From positions 262,144,687 through 262,208,686 of the forward strand of contig NC_069658.1 in the NCBI RefSeq assembly GCF_027244095.1: DNA of 64,000 bases. Reading direction: 5' to 3'. This document shows, one piece after another, positions 1 to 10,945 of this stretch. The notes beneath the pieces are model-generated. The model saw only the letters and a program-made list of their open reading frames with translations, ran no database searches and had not been told where the DNA came from. The stretch is from Hemicordylus capensis. Lineage: Eukaryota; Chordata; Lepidosauria; Squamata; Cordylidae. A program made the translations under genes and the position numbers. Position 1 is the stretch's first letter. Each line of letters opens with the position of its first letter.

Positions 1-2459
1 CTTTGACCATAGTAGTACTGGACAAGACTGCCCCCTTGACACCGATGGATGATGCCAACCAGTCGGTCCCATGCCCTTCAGGAACAGTAAAAAATCTGAA
101 CTCAACGGCGCTGAATTTGAGCACTTCCTCTGGATTACACCGAGTTCCTCAGGCATCATCCCGCTCCTGAAGATAAAACAAAATAAAAAGATTCCTCAGG
201 AAGAGATTCCTAAAAAGAAGAAGCCTCTGAGGCAACCTACAGGCAATGTTGATCTAATTCCTATTGCAAAGCTCCCTAAAATTCCTAAGAAGACACAGAC
301 GTCCATACCTATTCCAGAGAAAACTCCGTTGCCAGTACTGACGGGCTTGGTGCCCAAACCTCAAACACTACCTCAGTATCCTGATTCTCAGCCACCTCGG
401 GAGACTCTAGAATGCTCTGTCCCAGATCAAGACTCTTCATACCATTTCATTCCAAGTTGGGAAGCACCCAGAGACACCACCTCCATATCCACCTCTGAAC
501 CTGACCAGGACTTCTATCCTGAGCCTTCAGAGGACAAAGATGGCACCCAATATGGTCTCCTAGGCACCGACACGCATTTCCAGATCACAGGGAATCCCCT
601 AGCCACTACTGTCCTTCCAACCTGACCTATCAGTACCAAAAGCATCAATATTATAGATACTACCCGTCTGAATACAGTTATCGGTTCCCATCTCCGGACC
701 TCTATGCCTACTTTTTTATGATAGGTATGTCTTTGCAGGCAAGGATCACTACCAGCACCACCACTGCTCTTTTGCTCCATACCGACACCCGTACCTGGAA
801 GCACCAGATCACTGGGGCCAAGGCTTCCAATCCTGATTCTGTTCTCCAAGAAGAAATAGATCTTGGTCTCGATCCTGAGATCGAAAACCATTGCCTTGAG
901 CCCCAGCAGTTCCAGCACCATACTGCACCGGGCACACCGCAGACACAGAAGGACCCGTTCTTTCTCATTGCAAAGAGGAAGGTCAACCCTTAATCCCTGC
1001 TGGAGGGACTCCACATCCCACACCACCTTTCCCTACTGCACTGGCTCCAAACCCAGCACTGGACATCCAGCCTTTCAAGTATAGAGACACTGACCTTCAA
1101 ACCCCGGAACCCCTGGAGTAGACTCGGAGTCTGATAACAAGGTCTCCAAAACAGAAACCTCAGTGGACTTGGTATCGGGCTTGATGCCATCAGACTGGAT
1201 TGAAGATTCAAAGACCCCATCACCATCGGAGGACCTAAAGCTATTCACAGAATAGGTGGTACGTATGGCCACTTCTCTAGGCATACAGACTAATGAACCA
1301 CCTAAACCTTCTCCAGATCCAGTATTTGGACCTGTTGACATAGATGCCTCACGATCTATTTTTCTGCCAGTGAATTTCAGTGCTTGCTGGGCAAAGCCAG
1401 CTTTGCTGCCACCACATCCAAAAAACTAGAAAGCTTTAATAAGGTCCAAGTGGAAGATGATCAGTTCCTACAGAAGCACCCCACACCGAACTTAGTCATA
1501 GTAAAAGCAGCCCAGTCTAGGTTAAAAAATAATAGAATCCTCTTGGTTCTGGCCAACAGAGAAGGGAGGAAATTGGACTTCCTTGGGAGAAGAATCTACT
1601 CCACATTCACACTTCACCTCAAAATAGAAAATTTATCAAGTTTGCATGGCTTGCTATAATTTGTTTCTGTAGGGAAAGATGGCTCCATTCTTGGATTACA
1701 TTCCCCAGGAAAAGAAAGATTCTGTGTTAGCTTACCGCAAGGAGGCTTCTAGACTTCCCAAGCTATTGTTGCACACTTCTCAATATTTCACAGACTGCAC
1801 GGCTTGCTCCATGTTGGCAGCGGTGACACTACGTTGTCACTCCTGGATACACTTCTCTAACCTTGCTCCTGGGGGAAAAAAAACAAGGATAGAAAACTTA
1901 CCCTTTGATGGCTAAGCACTCATTGGAGAAAAGACAGATGAGGCAATAGAATGCCTCCAAAAAAACTGAGAAATACTGCAAAATTGAGGACAGCACTGCT
2001 GTCCTCTTACAAGTTTACTAAGGGCAGCAAATCTTCAAGGCCATATTCATTCTGCCCCTCAACACTTACAGTCTACAGACCATTCCTTCCGACAATCTAG
2101 AACACCTCAGTACCACAAGCAACAGTACTCCTTCGGAAAAACACAGCAGTCTAAGCCCAAGTCCTCCACATATACCAAGCGATCTTGACTCTTTCAAATT
2201 TGGAACACACATGCAACCCTGTCTAAGTGCTTGGGAGAACATCACCTCGGATCAATGGATATTGACCATCATCCACGTAGGATATGCCATAGAATATACT
2301 CCCCTTGCCCCATTCTCTGGGGTAAAGGTTACACACCTGTCATCAGAACTTTTGGAGGAAGTACAGTCCTTGCTTTCCAAAGATGCTATCAAACCTGTGA
2401 AAGGGGACTCCACCAAAGGTTTCTTTTCCCGATATTTCACCATACTGAAAAGGGATGGA

Positions 2460-2991
2460 GGAGCTGGTCTTGTGGTAGCAAGCATGACTTGTCACCTTAG
2501 CTAAGCAGGGTCTGCTTAATGGGAGACTACATGTGTGAGCACTGTAAGATATTCCCCCTTAGGGGATGGGGCTGCTCTGGGAAGAACCTCTGCTTGCTTG
2601 CATGTAGAAGGTTCCAAGTTCCCTCCTTGGCATCTCCAAGATAGGGCTGAGAGATTCCTGCCTGCAACCTTGGAGAAGCCGCTGCCAGTCTGTGTAGATA
2701 GTACTGAGTGAGATGGACCTATGGTCTGACTCAGTATATTATTTATTATTATTATTTAATTATTATTTACATTTTATATCCTGCTCTTCCTCCAAGGAGC
2801 CCAGAGCGGTGTACTACATATTTAGGTTTCTCCTCACAACAACCCTGTGAAGTAGGTTAGGCTGAGAGAGAAGTGACTGGCCCAGAGTCACCCAGCTAGT
2901 ATCATGGCTGAATGGGGATATGAACTCAGGTCTCCCCAGTCCTAGTCCAGCACTCTAACCACTATACCCGCTGGCAGCTTCCTATGTTCCT
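2460..2991 (+). repeat. 5S-headed tRNA-type SINE, interrupted by another SINE
   Basis: The left half (about 2460-2580) contains TAGCTAAGCAGGGT and GGGAGACTA, which match the internal promoter part of 5S rRNA. It then continues into a tRNA-like body (GGTTCCAAGTTCCCTCCTTGG) and ends in CAGCTTCCTATGTTCCTA. The end is split by a Sauria SINE at 2739-2971. It sits inside the DIRS fossil. Confidence 0.75.
2739..2971 (-). repeat. Sauria-type SINE, nested
   Basis: On the minus strand this is a tRNA-headed Sauria SINE: GTTAGAGTGCTGGACTAGGA head, a body with GTGACTCTGGGCCAGTCACT, and a tail GCTCCTTGGAGGAAGAGC followed by (AAT)n. It splits the 5S-headed SINE around it. Confidence 0.85.
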
Positions 2992-3170
2992 ATGAGGTCT
3001 ACGTCCCATCATGCACCTAAGAGATGTCTATGTGGTGTACAAAAAATTCAGAATGCTCACAGTTTCATCCATTATCCCCGTGATTACAAAGAATGTATGG
3101 TTTGCATCCTTGGATCTCGTAGGCATCTACTATCATGTATCTCTCCACCCATAACCCAGGAAATTCTTGT

Positions 3171-3489
3171 GCTTCCAGATAGGCTTCCAGGCGTTCCAAT
3201 TCAAAGCTGTTCTATTTGGCTTCTCGATGACACCATGTGTGTATACCAAATGTTTGGCTGTAGTGATTGCCTTCCTATAAGAACAAGGCATTCAAATCTT
3301 CCCATACTAGACAACTGGCACCTCACTGGAAACACTGTTTCCAGAGAAGAGCCAGTCATCTAGTATAGGAAGATTTGAATGCCTTGTTCTTGTAGGAAGG
3401 CAACCACTACAGCCATATACTCATGGTGCTGTGGAGAGGCCAAATGGCATAGCTTTGAATTGGAACACTTGGAAGCCTATTTGGAAGCT
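3171..3489. repeat. Imperfect inverted repeat, arms about 140 bp
   Basis: Positions about 3171-3316 are repeated in inverted orientation at about 3355-3489, with about 40 bp between. For example GCATTCAAATCTTCC in the left arm pairs with GGAAGATTTGAATGC in the right arm. The segment lies within the DIRS fossil and could form a long hairpin. Confidence 0.8.
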
Positions 3490-3554
3490 AGAGCACAGTC
3501 TACAGTATACCATGGCCCTCCTGTCAGACTTGGGTCTCAAAGTAAACTACAAGA

Positions 3555-3779
3555 AATTATTATTATTATTACATTTATATCCCACTCTTCCTCCAAGGAG
3601 CCCAGAGCGGTGTACTACATACTTAAGTTTCTCTTTCACAACAACCCTGTGAAGTAGGTTAGGCTGAGAGAGAAGTGACTGGCCCGGAGTCGCCCAGCAA
3701 GTCTCATGGCTGAATGGGGATTTGAACTTGGGTCTCCCCGGTCCTAGTCCAGCACTCTAACCACTACACCACACTGGCT
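3555..3779 (-). repeat. Sauria-type SINE
   Basis: Minus-strand copy with an (ATT)n run at its low-coordinate end, CCAAGGAGCCCAGAGCGGTG, and the tRNA-like head CTAGTCCAGCACTCTAACCA at the high end. It is close in sequence to the copy at 2739-2971 and is inserted in the DIRS fossil. Confidence 0.85.
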
Positions 3780-3974
3780 CTCAACTTACTCCATCAAGAA
3801 CCATAAAGTTACTGGGCATTATTTTTTATTTGTTTCAGGAAGCAGTGTTTCTCCCAATGGAATGGTTTCTGCTGTGCACAGACTCACCATGAGGTTCGTC
3901 TACCACCCAAAACACTCCACCCGGACTGTGCAGTGACTGCTGGGCCTTATGTCCTTCACAACACCAGTCATAGG

Positions 3975-4260
3975 GACATAGGAAGCTGCCATATACTGAG
4001 TCAGATCATTGGTCTATCTAGCTCAGTATTGTCTTCACAGACTGGCAGTGACTTCTCCAAGGTTTCAGGCAGGAATCTCAGCCCTGTCTTGAAGAAGCCA
4101 GAGGGAACTTGGAACCTTCTGCTCTTCCCAGAGCGGCTCCATCCCCTAAAGGGAATATCTTAGAGTGCTCACACTTCTAGTCTCCCATTCATATGCAACC
4201 AGGGTGGACCCTGCTTAGCTAAGGGGACAAATCATGCTTGCTACCACAAGACCAGCTCTC
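3975..4260 (-). repeat. 5S-headed tRNA-type SINE
   Basis: Minus-strand full copy: ACATAGGAAGCTGCCATATA at the tail end, the tRNA-like body in the middle, and the 5S-like box (ACCCTGCTTAGCTAAGG) followed by ACCACAAGACCAGCTCTC at the head. It is inserted in the DIRS fossil. Confidence 0.8.
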
Positions 4261-5956
4261 TTCTCTAGGTCCTGCACAAGTGTGGCTCCACATAAGAATT
4301 CTTCAACGATGGTTTTTAGATACCTCCAGGGCAACACGGGCTCTCACTGCCTGCTATACTTGGCTGTTTACAGTTTTGAGTGGGCCATCCATCTGGCTAT
4401 TAACAGCAATACACATAAGGAGATGGCAGTACACATAAGGACAACATGCTTGCAGACTCTCTAAGCAGGACCACTTCATTCAGTCATGAGTGGACTCTGG
4501 TCCCGAGCCATATTCCAACAATGGGGCACTCCCTTGATAGACATGTTTGCATCTCAACACAACACTCAGTGCCATGAATTCTGCTCCAGAGCAGGCATAG
4601 ACCACGGCTCATTAAGTGACGTATTTGCTCACTGCTGGAGAAATCGCCTTCTCTACATGTTCCTGTCGATCCTCCTCTTGCCAAAGGTAGTCCAAAAGAT
4701 CAGTGAGAACAGGGCATCCTGCATACTGATTGCACCTTGGTGGCTGAAGAAACATTGGTTTCCCCATCTCCTCCACCTCTCCAACAACATTTACGTGCAT
4801 CTCCCATGGATCCCAGACCTTGGTTCTCAGACAGATCTGGACTTATGCACCCTCAGGATCACAGTGTGGAGAATCTTGAATGGTGTCCCGGAAGATAGAT
4901 TCTGCGCTAGCAGCTTCCCGAAAGATGTCCACCAGACAGTCATATGCCACTAAAAGGAAAAGGTTCTCTTCAGAGGCTATGACTACAGGCGTAGACCCCA
5001 TACAAGTACTGAAGCCTTGCATACTGTCTTACCTGTTGCAACTAAAGAAATCCAGTCAATGTTCTCAGTCCGTGTTCATCTTGCAGCCATATCAGTGCTT
5101 TTGGTCAGTCTCCCTGGGGTCATCCATATGGTCAAAATGTTCCTGAAAGGCCTGGCGAATCTACATCCAGATGTACCTAATCTGTCTCTACCATGGGACT
5201 TACCATTGGTTCTCCTGGGTCTCACAGGAAAGCCTTTCAAGCACATGGCCACTTATGACATGTGGTCCTCACATGGAAAACTGTGTTCCTTGTCGCCACA
5301 ATCTCGGCCTGCAGGGTAGGAGAACTCAGAGCCCTTTGCTGAATCTACCCTACCTAGTTTTTCATAATGACAGGATTGTGTTATGTCCTGATTTACAATT
5401 CCTACCTAAAATTGTTTCCACGTTTCATAGGTCACAACAGTTATCACTCCCAGTTTTTTATCCTAACCCAGCTTCGGAAGACAAATGGAAACTCCATACG
5501 TTGGACATTGGCCTTCTATTTTAAAAGGACTGAGCTCTTCCGTGCCTTGAATTTCCTTTTTCTAACCTGTGATGATGCAAAACCTGATGACAGAGGGCCT
5601 CTGCCCAATCTATCTCCAGGTGGATTGTGGCTACTATCAAGCTGGACTGTTTTGCTCACAAAGCTCCACCGAACAACTTGACAGCTTACTCTACATGCGC
5701 TCTGGCTACATCCACGGCTTTTAATCGTGGAAGAACCCACTGGGCTCTATCTGCCAGGCCATAACATGGTCTGCTCTAGCCACTTTCATTAAACACTACG
5801 CTCTGGACACTAAGGCCCACCAAGATACAATATTTGGCCGGGTGGTTCCCAATTCCATTTTTATGTGATTCCCTGGACGTGGATTCTTGCTCTCTCCACA
5901 AGGTAAGGCGGCTTGGCATGCACCCATTTTGTGTGAGGTACAGTAACTGCTTAGAA

Positions 5957-6258
5957 GAACAGCAGGTTGCTTACCTGTAACAATAGTTCTTCTGGTGGTC
6001 AACTGTACCTTCACATACCCACCCATCCTCCCCTCTGCAGGTGGACAGTATGCTAGGTACATGGCAGACTCTAGAACTGAAAGGGAGGGAATAGCCTCGC
6101 TCTCATGCAGGATAGGGGGCGGGTCTACCACCAAAACACTTTGAGAACTTGGAATGTTCTCGGTTGGGCTACTGCATGTGTGCAAAGCCCATTTTGTGTG
6201 AAGAAACAGTTGACTACCAGAAGAACTACTGTTCCAGGTAAGCAACCTGCTATTGTAA
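5957..6258. repeat. Inverted repeat pair at the DIRS terminal region
   Basis: The stretch at about 5957-6005 (contains GCAGGTTGCTTACCTGTAAC) is matched in inverted orientation at about 6208-6258 (contains AGGTAAGCAACCTGC). The arms are roughly 50 bp and about 200 bp apart. DIRS elements are known to carry inverted terminal repeats and an internal complementary region, so this is most likely part of that end structure. Confidence 0.75.
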
Positions 6259-6460
6259 CTCTTGGGAGATTTGTGTGTGTATGTGTGCGCGTGCATGCTC
6301 TTACATTGTCTTTCAATGTGTTGTGTTCTCATTCCACCATTTTAAACGTTTTAAATAGTGGATGGCCTATGCCCAAGGGCTTCAAACGTTACCCCAGTGA
6401 GTCTCCATGCATGGAAGATTCATTTGAACCTCTTCTGTGCTTGAATTACAGGAAGGTGTG
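6190..6460 (+). mobile_element. Possible 5' end of a second DIRS fossil, abutting the first
   Basis: Directly after the inverted repeat, positions about 6370-6400 read MPKGFKRYPS, which resembles the start of gag in amniote DIRS elements. This would place a gag start downstream of the recombinase region of the first copy, as in a head-to-tail pair or a circle-junction remnant. The segment is short and decayed. Confidence 0.4.
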
Positions 6461-6479
6461 AGAGGTCCTGGCCCCTTTA

Positions 6480-7420
6480 TCTTTTGTGATGGCATGGTCT
6501 GCTTAGCTACTGTTTTTGGAAGGCTACCAAGGTGGGACATGATTAGGCTAAAATTGGATGGAATCGGGGTGGGGCTTCATTAAGGGGCCTTCTATTCTCT
6601 CTCCTAGAATTTAAGCACTGCCTTCCCAGATGCAACTGTGAAACTATTAATTTTACATCATTTAATAAAAAACCCCTTTATACGAAGACACCTTCCCATT
6701 TAATGTGGTGGTGTTCATTTCTTTATCTTTTATAAAACATAAATTACTGCTTCTCTTTTTGATTATCACAACATGGGCACTCCAGTAATGAACATCACTA
6801 CTTACATTTTGTAGATAATCTAAAGTTCAAGGGGGAGAAATTGACTGATTCAGTGCTACCCAATTAGGTCTAGCTCTGATTCAGGGCTTTGCCCATTGTT
6901 ACATTGAGATTGAAGGGAGGAGGTGTCAACCATAGTTGTATAAAGCTAGTTTCTAGAACAATTAAGTTCTACATTAAAAGAAGCTGAACTTTTAAAAAAT
7001 TGAATCTCTGTTGTCAATTATATAAGTACGCTTTCAAAAGTCCAAAAATGCTTCTATCCATCTACAAAAAAATTGTCAAGCACGTCTCCTCTGTGTGTGT
7101 ACAATTGTACTTTTACTCATTCTACACATTAGCATCATATGCTAAATTTTGAGGAGCTAAAGTTCTCCATTAGAACATTGATGGGTCCCCCCCACCACCT
7201 AGTTTTGTTTGACAATCATGTTTGCTGCTGTAGGCCTTCCCATTAGCCTCCTGAAGCATATGTTGCTCAAGCCACAAGTGTGTTTCCTCAAAAAGAGAAG
7301 CGGGGAAAGAGAAGGTGGGAGTTGAGTTCTGCACCAGAGTCACCCAAACAGTTCATGTAGAAAAGGTGAATTCTGCAACTGGGATAAATTATGAAACTTG
7401 ATTTTTGCCTAAATACCTAA
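6480..7420. other. Non-coding, no recognised feature
   Basis: AT-rich DNA with no convincing open frame and no repeat family that I recognise. Confidence 0.5.
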
Positions 7421-7520
7421 GAAGCTTCCTACTGGATCAGACTCAAGGTTTCTCTAGCTCAGCATTCTGTTTCTAGCAATGTCCAGCTAAATGCCTATGG
7501 GACGCTCACAAGCAGTTTGT
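7420..7520 (-). mobile_element. CR1 LINE 3' fragment
   Basis: CTACTGGATCAGACTCAAGG and CTAGCTCAGCATTCTGTTTC match the minus-strand form of the CR1 3' region, which is also seen at 12093-12200 and 10360-10460. Short and decayed. Confidence 0.5.
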
Positions 7521-7562
7521 TCCCAGCACACTTCACTTATTTTTCCATTTATTCCCTTTCCT

Positions 7563-7715
7563 TTCAGAGACCTCCTCAATGTGTGAATAAAACATAAAAA
7601 CAGATGTTCAAAGATATCAGACCTTTTGATGTGACACATCAGCTTCAGTGCTATACAGTAGTAGCACTGAACATCTGTTTTTATGTTTTATTCACACATT
7701 AAAGAGGTCTCTGAA
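7563..7715. mobile_element. Foldback / miniature inverted-repeat element
   Basis: A 48-bp arm at 7563-7610 (starts TTCAGAGACCTC) is repeated in inverted orientation at 7668-7715 with about three mismatches and a 57-bp loop. The loop contains a second small palindrome (AGTGC...GCACT). No coding capacity. The superfamily cannot be assigned from the ends. Confidence 0.7.
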
Positions 7716-7773
7716 AAAGAAGATTGTGGATTTTGGAAGATGCATATCTCATCGCCGTTATACCATCTTATTC

Positions 7774-7850
7774 AATATTTTTACATTTATATCTGAGGGA
7801 CCCAGAGCAGTGTACACGGTTGTGTGATCCTCACAACAACCCTGAGGTTA
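7774..7850 (-). repeat. Sauria-type SINE tail fragment
   Basis: CATTTATATCTGAGGGACCC, CCCAGAGCAGTGTACA and CCTCACAACAACCCTG match the tail half of the Sauria SINEs at 2739 and 3555. Confidence 0.6.
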
Positions 7851-7983
7851 ATTCTCTGTTGTTTGGAGACATATTGATTGTAAACATGGAGAATCCGTTT
7901 TACTCATTTTGGTTTAATACCCCTTCAATGAATAGGAAGGAACATGTGGGAACAGGCATTGCTTTAGGTAATGTATAGCTTGA

Positions 7984-8105
7984 GAGAGGGCATGCCCTCA
8001 ATTCCTGCCTGTAGGCTTCCAGTGGCATCTGGTGGGCCACTGTGTGAAACAGGATGCTGGACTAGATGGGCCTTGGGCCTGATCTAGCAGGGCTGTTCTT
8101 ATGAG
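7984..8105 (+). mobile_element. CR1 LINE 3' end
   Basis: Contains CAGGATGCTGGACTAGATGG and CTGATCTAGCAGGGCTGTTC, ending in CTTATG, the typical CR1 3' terminus in reptiles. It is the plus-strand counterpart of 12093-12200. Confidence 0.8.
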
Positions 8106-8221
8106 AGCTCAATGCTGGTACCGTGAATTGAGCCCAGAAGCAAACTGGTACCAGTAAGTTTGGTGTGGGGTGGTGTTATGTGATCCAGTAGCCATTGTGT
8201 GATCCAATAGGTATTTCTGAA

Positions 8222-8330
8222 TGCCAGTTGTGTGTGGGCTTCCCAGACGCATCTGGTTGCCTCTCTGGGAAACAGGATGCTGAACTTGATAGGCCTTGGC
8301 TAATAACAGGGTTTTCTTATGCTCAGCTCA
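8222..8330 (+). mobile_element. CR1 LINE 3' end, decayed
   Basis: GGGAAACAGGATGCTGAACT and a following CTTATG show a second, more diverged CR1 3' end just downstream of the first. Confidence 0.6.
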
Positions 8331-8369
8331 AGCCGTTTGAGCTAGCAGCCATGTATAATTTATTCTGTT

Positions 8370-8470
8370 AGCAATAGCACTTACATTTATATACCGCTTT
8401 ATAGCCGGAGCTCTCTAAGCGGTTTACAATGATTTAGCATATTTAGCATGTTAGTCATTGTTCCAGTGGT
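8370..8470 (-). repeat. tRNA-type SINE tail fragment
   Basis: ATAGCACTTACATTTATATA and CTCTAAGCGGTTTACAATGA are the reverse complement of the tail of the full SINE at 9701-9917. Confidence 0.7.
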
Positions 8471-8693
8471 GGGAAGAGATCTGTGTAGGGCACTGAAGGT
8501 AAAACGTCTGGAAAATCCTGGCCAGACTTTCCTCCCTTACTGAATTTCTGTGGCTAACAGGTGTTGCCTGTATACTTTCAAGTGTGTGAGGTCTAGGCTT
8601 CTGTTGCCCATGAAATGGAAAATGATTGGGGCACTTGTGTGGATAAAGGATTGGTTTTCTTCTCCCTGACCTGCTCTGCTCTTATCCTTGCAG

Positions 8694-8809
8694 GTGTGAA
8701 GAGTTGCAGGCCAAAGAACCGAGCCTGATCCCTATTGAGCTCGAAAAGAATTTCTGCAACTTTCCCAGGCAGTACTTTGTCCTGCGCAAAATCATCAAAA
8801 GGCTGACAG
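8694..8809 (+). CDS. TRIM39: TRIM39-like protein, penultimate coding exon
   Basis: A 116-bp internal exon with acceptor TTATCCTTGCAG and donor GTGAGT. It begins with one base that completes a codon and reads CEELQAKEPSLIPIELEKN then FCNFPRQYFVLRKIIKRLT, leaving phase 1. That phase joins exactly to the SPRY exon at 18564 to give LTGDLTLDPETAHP. In TRIM39 this linker lies between the coiled coil and the PRY-SPRY domain, and I recall the human protein having a very similar ELEKNF-type segment. Upstream RING, B-box and coiled-coil exons were not found in 1-8693 and probably lie to the left of the window. The intron that follows is 9.75 kb and holds a CR1 LINE. Confidence 0.85.
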
Positions 8810-9700
8810 GTGAGTAAATGTGATATGCAGACCAGCACTGTACCTGGGGGAGGATCTTGAAAACTCCTCGCTCCTTTTCATAGGCCAAAGTGGCATTCAT
8901 TTGGTATCCACCATGCCAGAATAACTCTGTGCTCAGAATGAATTCTGCAGATTAGAAACATTGAGGCAACTGAAGTAAATATAATTTAGTTTGAAACAGC
9001 TGCAGAACTTGACATTGTTTGACTCAGAGAGGCATGATGGTTTCAGTTGGGGAAATGTGGATAGTAGGGAAAGGAGTATATATGTAGAGAAACATAATAG
9101 GATGGGGCTCTTAACCTTTTTTGCACTTATGGACCTCTCAGATCCTCATGTATTGCCCAAGGACCCTCCCCACAACCCCATTTATATAATATACTTTCAT
9201 AAGGCTCTAGAAAGAGCCTTAGGGGGTGGGAAGTACTCAGGATAGTTAATTCCACTCTGGTATCTTTTGTGAACAGTGAAAGTAAAAGTAAAATTCAAGA
9301 AAAATAGAGGATGTGCCATGTTTAGCTACCTTTAATTATATATCTACTTTTCCATGGACTACCTGAATCCCAGGTGAAGAACACCTGTTATGAGAGCTGG
9401 AGAAGGAGGAGGGTAGCCATGCAGAACAAGAAACTTGTATTTCCTGAGCAGTTAAATCTTCTACTTCCTTTCCCCCCTCTTTTAAGATAATTTTATGACA
9501 AACAATAATTCCTTGTCTCTTCTAGTATATATTCTAAGACAAATTATTAGAAAAGGTTGTAGATAAGAATATTGTGACATGAATTAGATTCTGACACATG
9601 ATGTCTGATCGCATGACATTTGATCTAAGATCTGTAAAGCTTATTGTGCTATGAAATGACAGACAATAAATAACCTTGGTTATGTGATCAAAGTAACCGT
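8810..9700. other. TRIM39 intron, unique-looking sequence
   Basis: No open frame or recognised repeat in this first part of the intron. Confidence 0.5.
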
Positions 9701-9917
9701 TTCATGGCGCAGTGGTAAAACTGCCGCCCTGTAACCAGAAGGTTACAAGTTCGATCCTGACCAGGGGCTCAAGGTTGACTCAGCCTTCCATCCTTCCGAG
9801 GTCGGTAAAATGAGTACCCAGAATGTTGGGGGCAATATGCTAAATCATTGTAAACCACTTAGAGAGCTCTGGCTATAGAGCGGTATATAAATGTAAGTGC
9901 TATTGCTAAGTGCTATT
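9701..9917 (+). repeat. tRNA-type squamate SINE, full copy
   Basis: tRNA-like head with A and B box-like stretches (GGCGCAGTGGTAAAACTGCC, GGTTACAAGTTCGATCC), a central body, and a tail (GGTATATAAATGTAAGTGCT) ending in short ATT-containing repeats. No tRNA gene is implied: the cloverleaf is not followed by a normal 3' end. Confidence 0.8.
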
Positions 9918-10359
9918 ATGCTCTAACTAAAGATTATGTTTCAGAAAATTCGTACCTATCTACCTTCTTTAATTTGATTCAGATATGTTGTGTTGTTGTT
10001 TTTTTAAACTAGTTTAGCTGTTCACCAAATTTTCAATATCCATTCGTACTCCTGTTTTGAGAAGATCATGTGTACAGGTCACAACAGATAGTTCCAAATA
10101 GAATTAATGGAGCATTCTTTCTGCTTCTTGTAAAATTGTGACTCTTAACTAGTGCCCTATCCCATGTGCTGTGAATTTGATTTGTATCCAATTGTCAACA
10201 CGTGGGTAACAAAAGGATGAGACTGGCAAAAAAAACAACTGCCCCCATCGGGGTCCCATAGGACTTCCTCCAATGTCCTGTGACTGTAAACACACAAGCC
10301 CACACACGGAAATGGAAACCTCATAAGCCTTCTTCCTGTCTGAAAGTAGGTGTTAAAAT

Positions 10360-10640
10360 TGTCTTGCTAGATCAGACCAAGGCTTATCTAGTCCAGTATT
10401 CTTGTTCAGACATTGGCCAGCCAGTTGCCTCTGGAAGCTCATAAGGCATCCCAGCATTTGGGCCCCAGCATTTGGTCTTCAGTTGTATACTGCCTCCGAA
10501 CATGGAAGTCCCATGGCTAATTATCCATTGATAAATTTGTCCTCCATGAATTTGACTAATCCTTAAAAAGCTTCTCAGTTAGTGGCCACCATACTGACCT
10601 GCGGTAGTGAATTCAGTTAATCATATCTCCTAAATTGTAT
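10360..10640 (-). mobile_element. CR1 LINE 3' fragment
   Basis: GCTAGATCAGACCAAGGCTT, CATCCCAGCATTTG and TTGTCCTCCATGAATTTG parallel the minus-strand CR1 3' region at 12110-12330, at clearly lower similarity. Old copy within the TRIM39 intron. Confidence 0.65.
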
Positions 10641-10789
10641 CTGCTGTCTCTCGATCTGAAGAACAAAATGTCTCATCTGAAGGTGTTGATAAAGAGAGGA
10701 ATTATTAACTGTTTGGGTCCCTCTTAACTATATATTTATCACACTTCTATACAGCCAAATCATAGAGTCTCATGGTAGTTTACATATAT

Positions 10790-10945
10790 GTGCCAGGGTT
10801 GTAATTTAAAGGCACATGCTACCATAACTGTGCTGAAGCTAAGCAGATCCAGGTCTGGTCAGTGCCTGAATAGAAGACCTCTTGGGAAGACTGTACACTT
10901 CCTTGAGTTGTGTTGAAGGAAAGCAGAATATAAATAAAATGATTT
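10790..10945 (+). repeat. 5S-type Sauria SINE
   Basis: A 5S rRNA-like stretch (GAAGCTAAGCAGATCCAGGT, then GCCTGAATAGAAGACC) is followed by a Sauria-like tail (AAGCAGAATATAAATAAAAT). This is a 5S-headed SINE of a different design from the 5S plus tRNA copies elsewhere in the window. Confidence 0.65.

Larger units (their letters stand above)
1..6260 (+). mobile_element. DIRS-like retroelement fossil (gag, RT, RNase H, tyrosine recombinase)
   Basis: A decayed DIRS-order retroelement that starts to the left of the window. Parts in order: gag-like segments (about 71-2030, including an LPFDG-type stretch near 1900), reverse transcriptase (about 2211-3550 and on), RNase H-like region (about 4480-4800; residues such as WGTPLIDMFAS and CSRAG are typical of DIRS), and a tyrosine-recombinase-like region (about 4880-5650; STRQSYA, LPLVLLGLTGKPF). 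A non-coding terminal region follows. Three SINEs have inserted into it (about 2460-2991 with another nested inside, 3555-3779 and 3975-4260). It is broken in well over ten places and is old. The family call rests on recognition of residues, not on a search. Confidence 0.8.

Noticed and set aside
1-8693. RING, B-box or coiled-coil exons of TRIM39
   Set aside because: I found no C3HC4 or B-box pattern next to splice sites in this interval; the region is mostly DIRS and SINE sequence.
9701-9780. Possible tRNA gene
   Set aside because: The A and B box-like segments belong to a SINE head. The 3' half does not close a tRNA acceptor stem and runs into a SINE tail.
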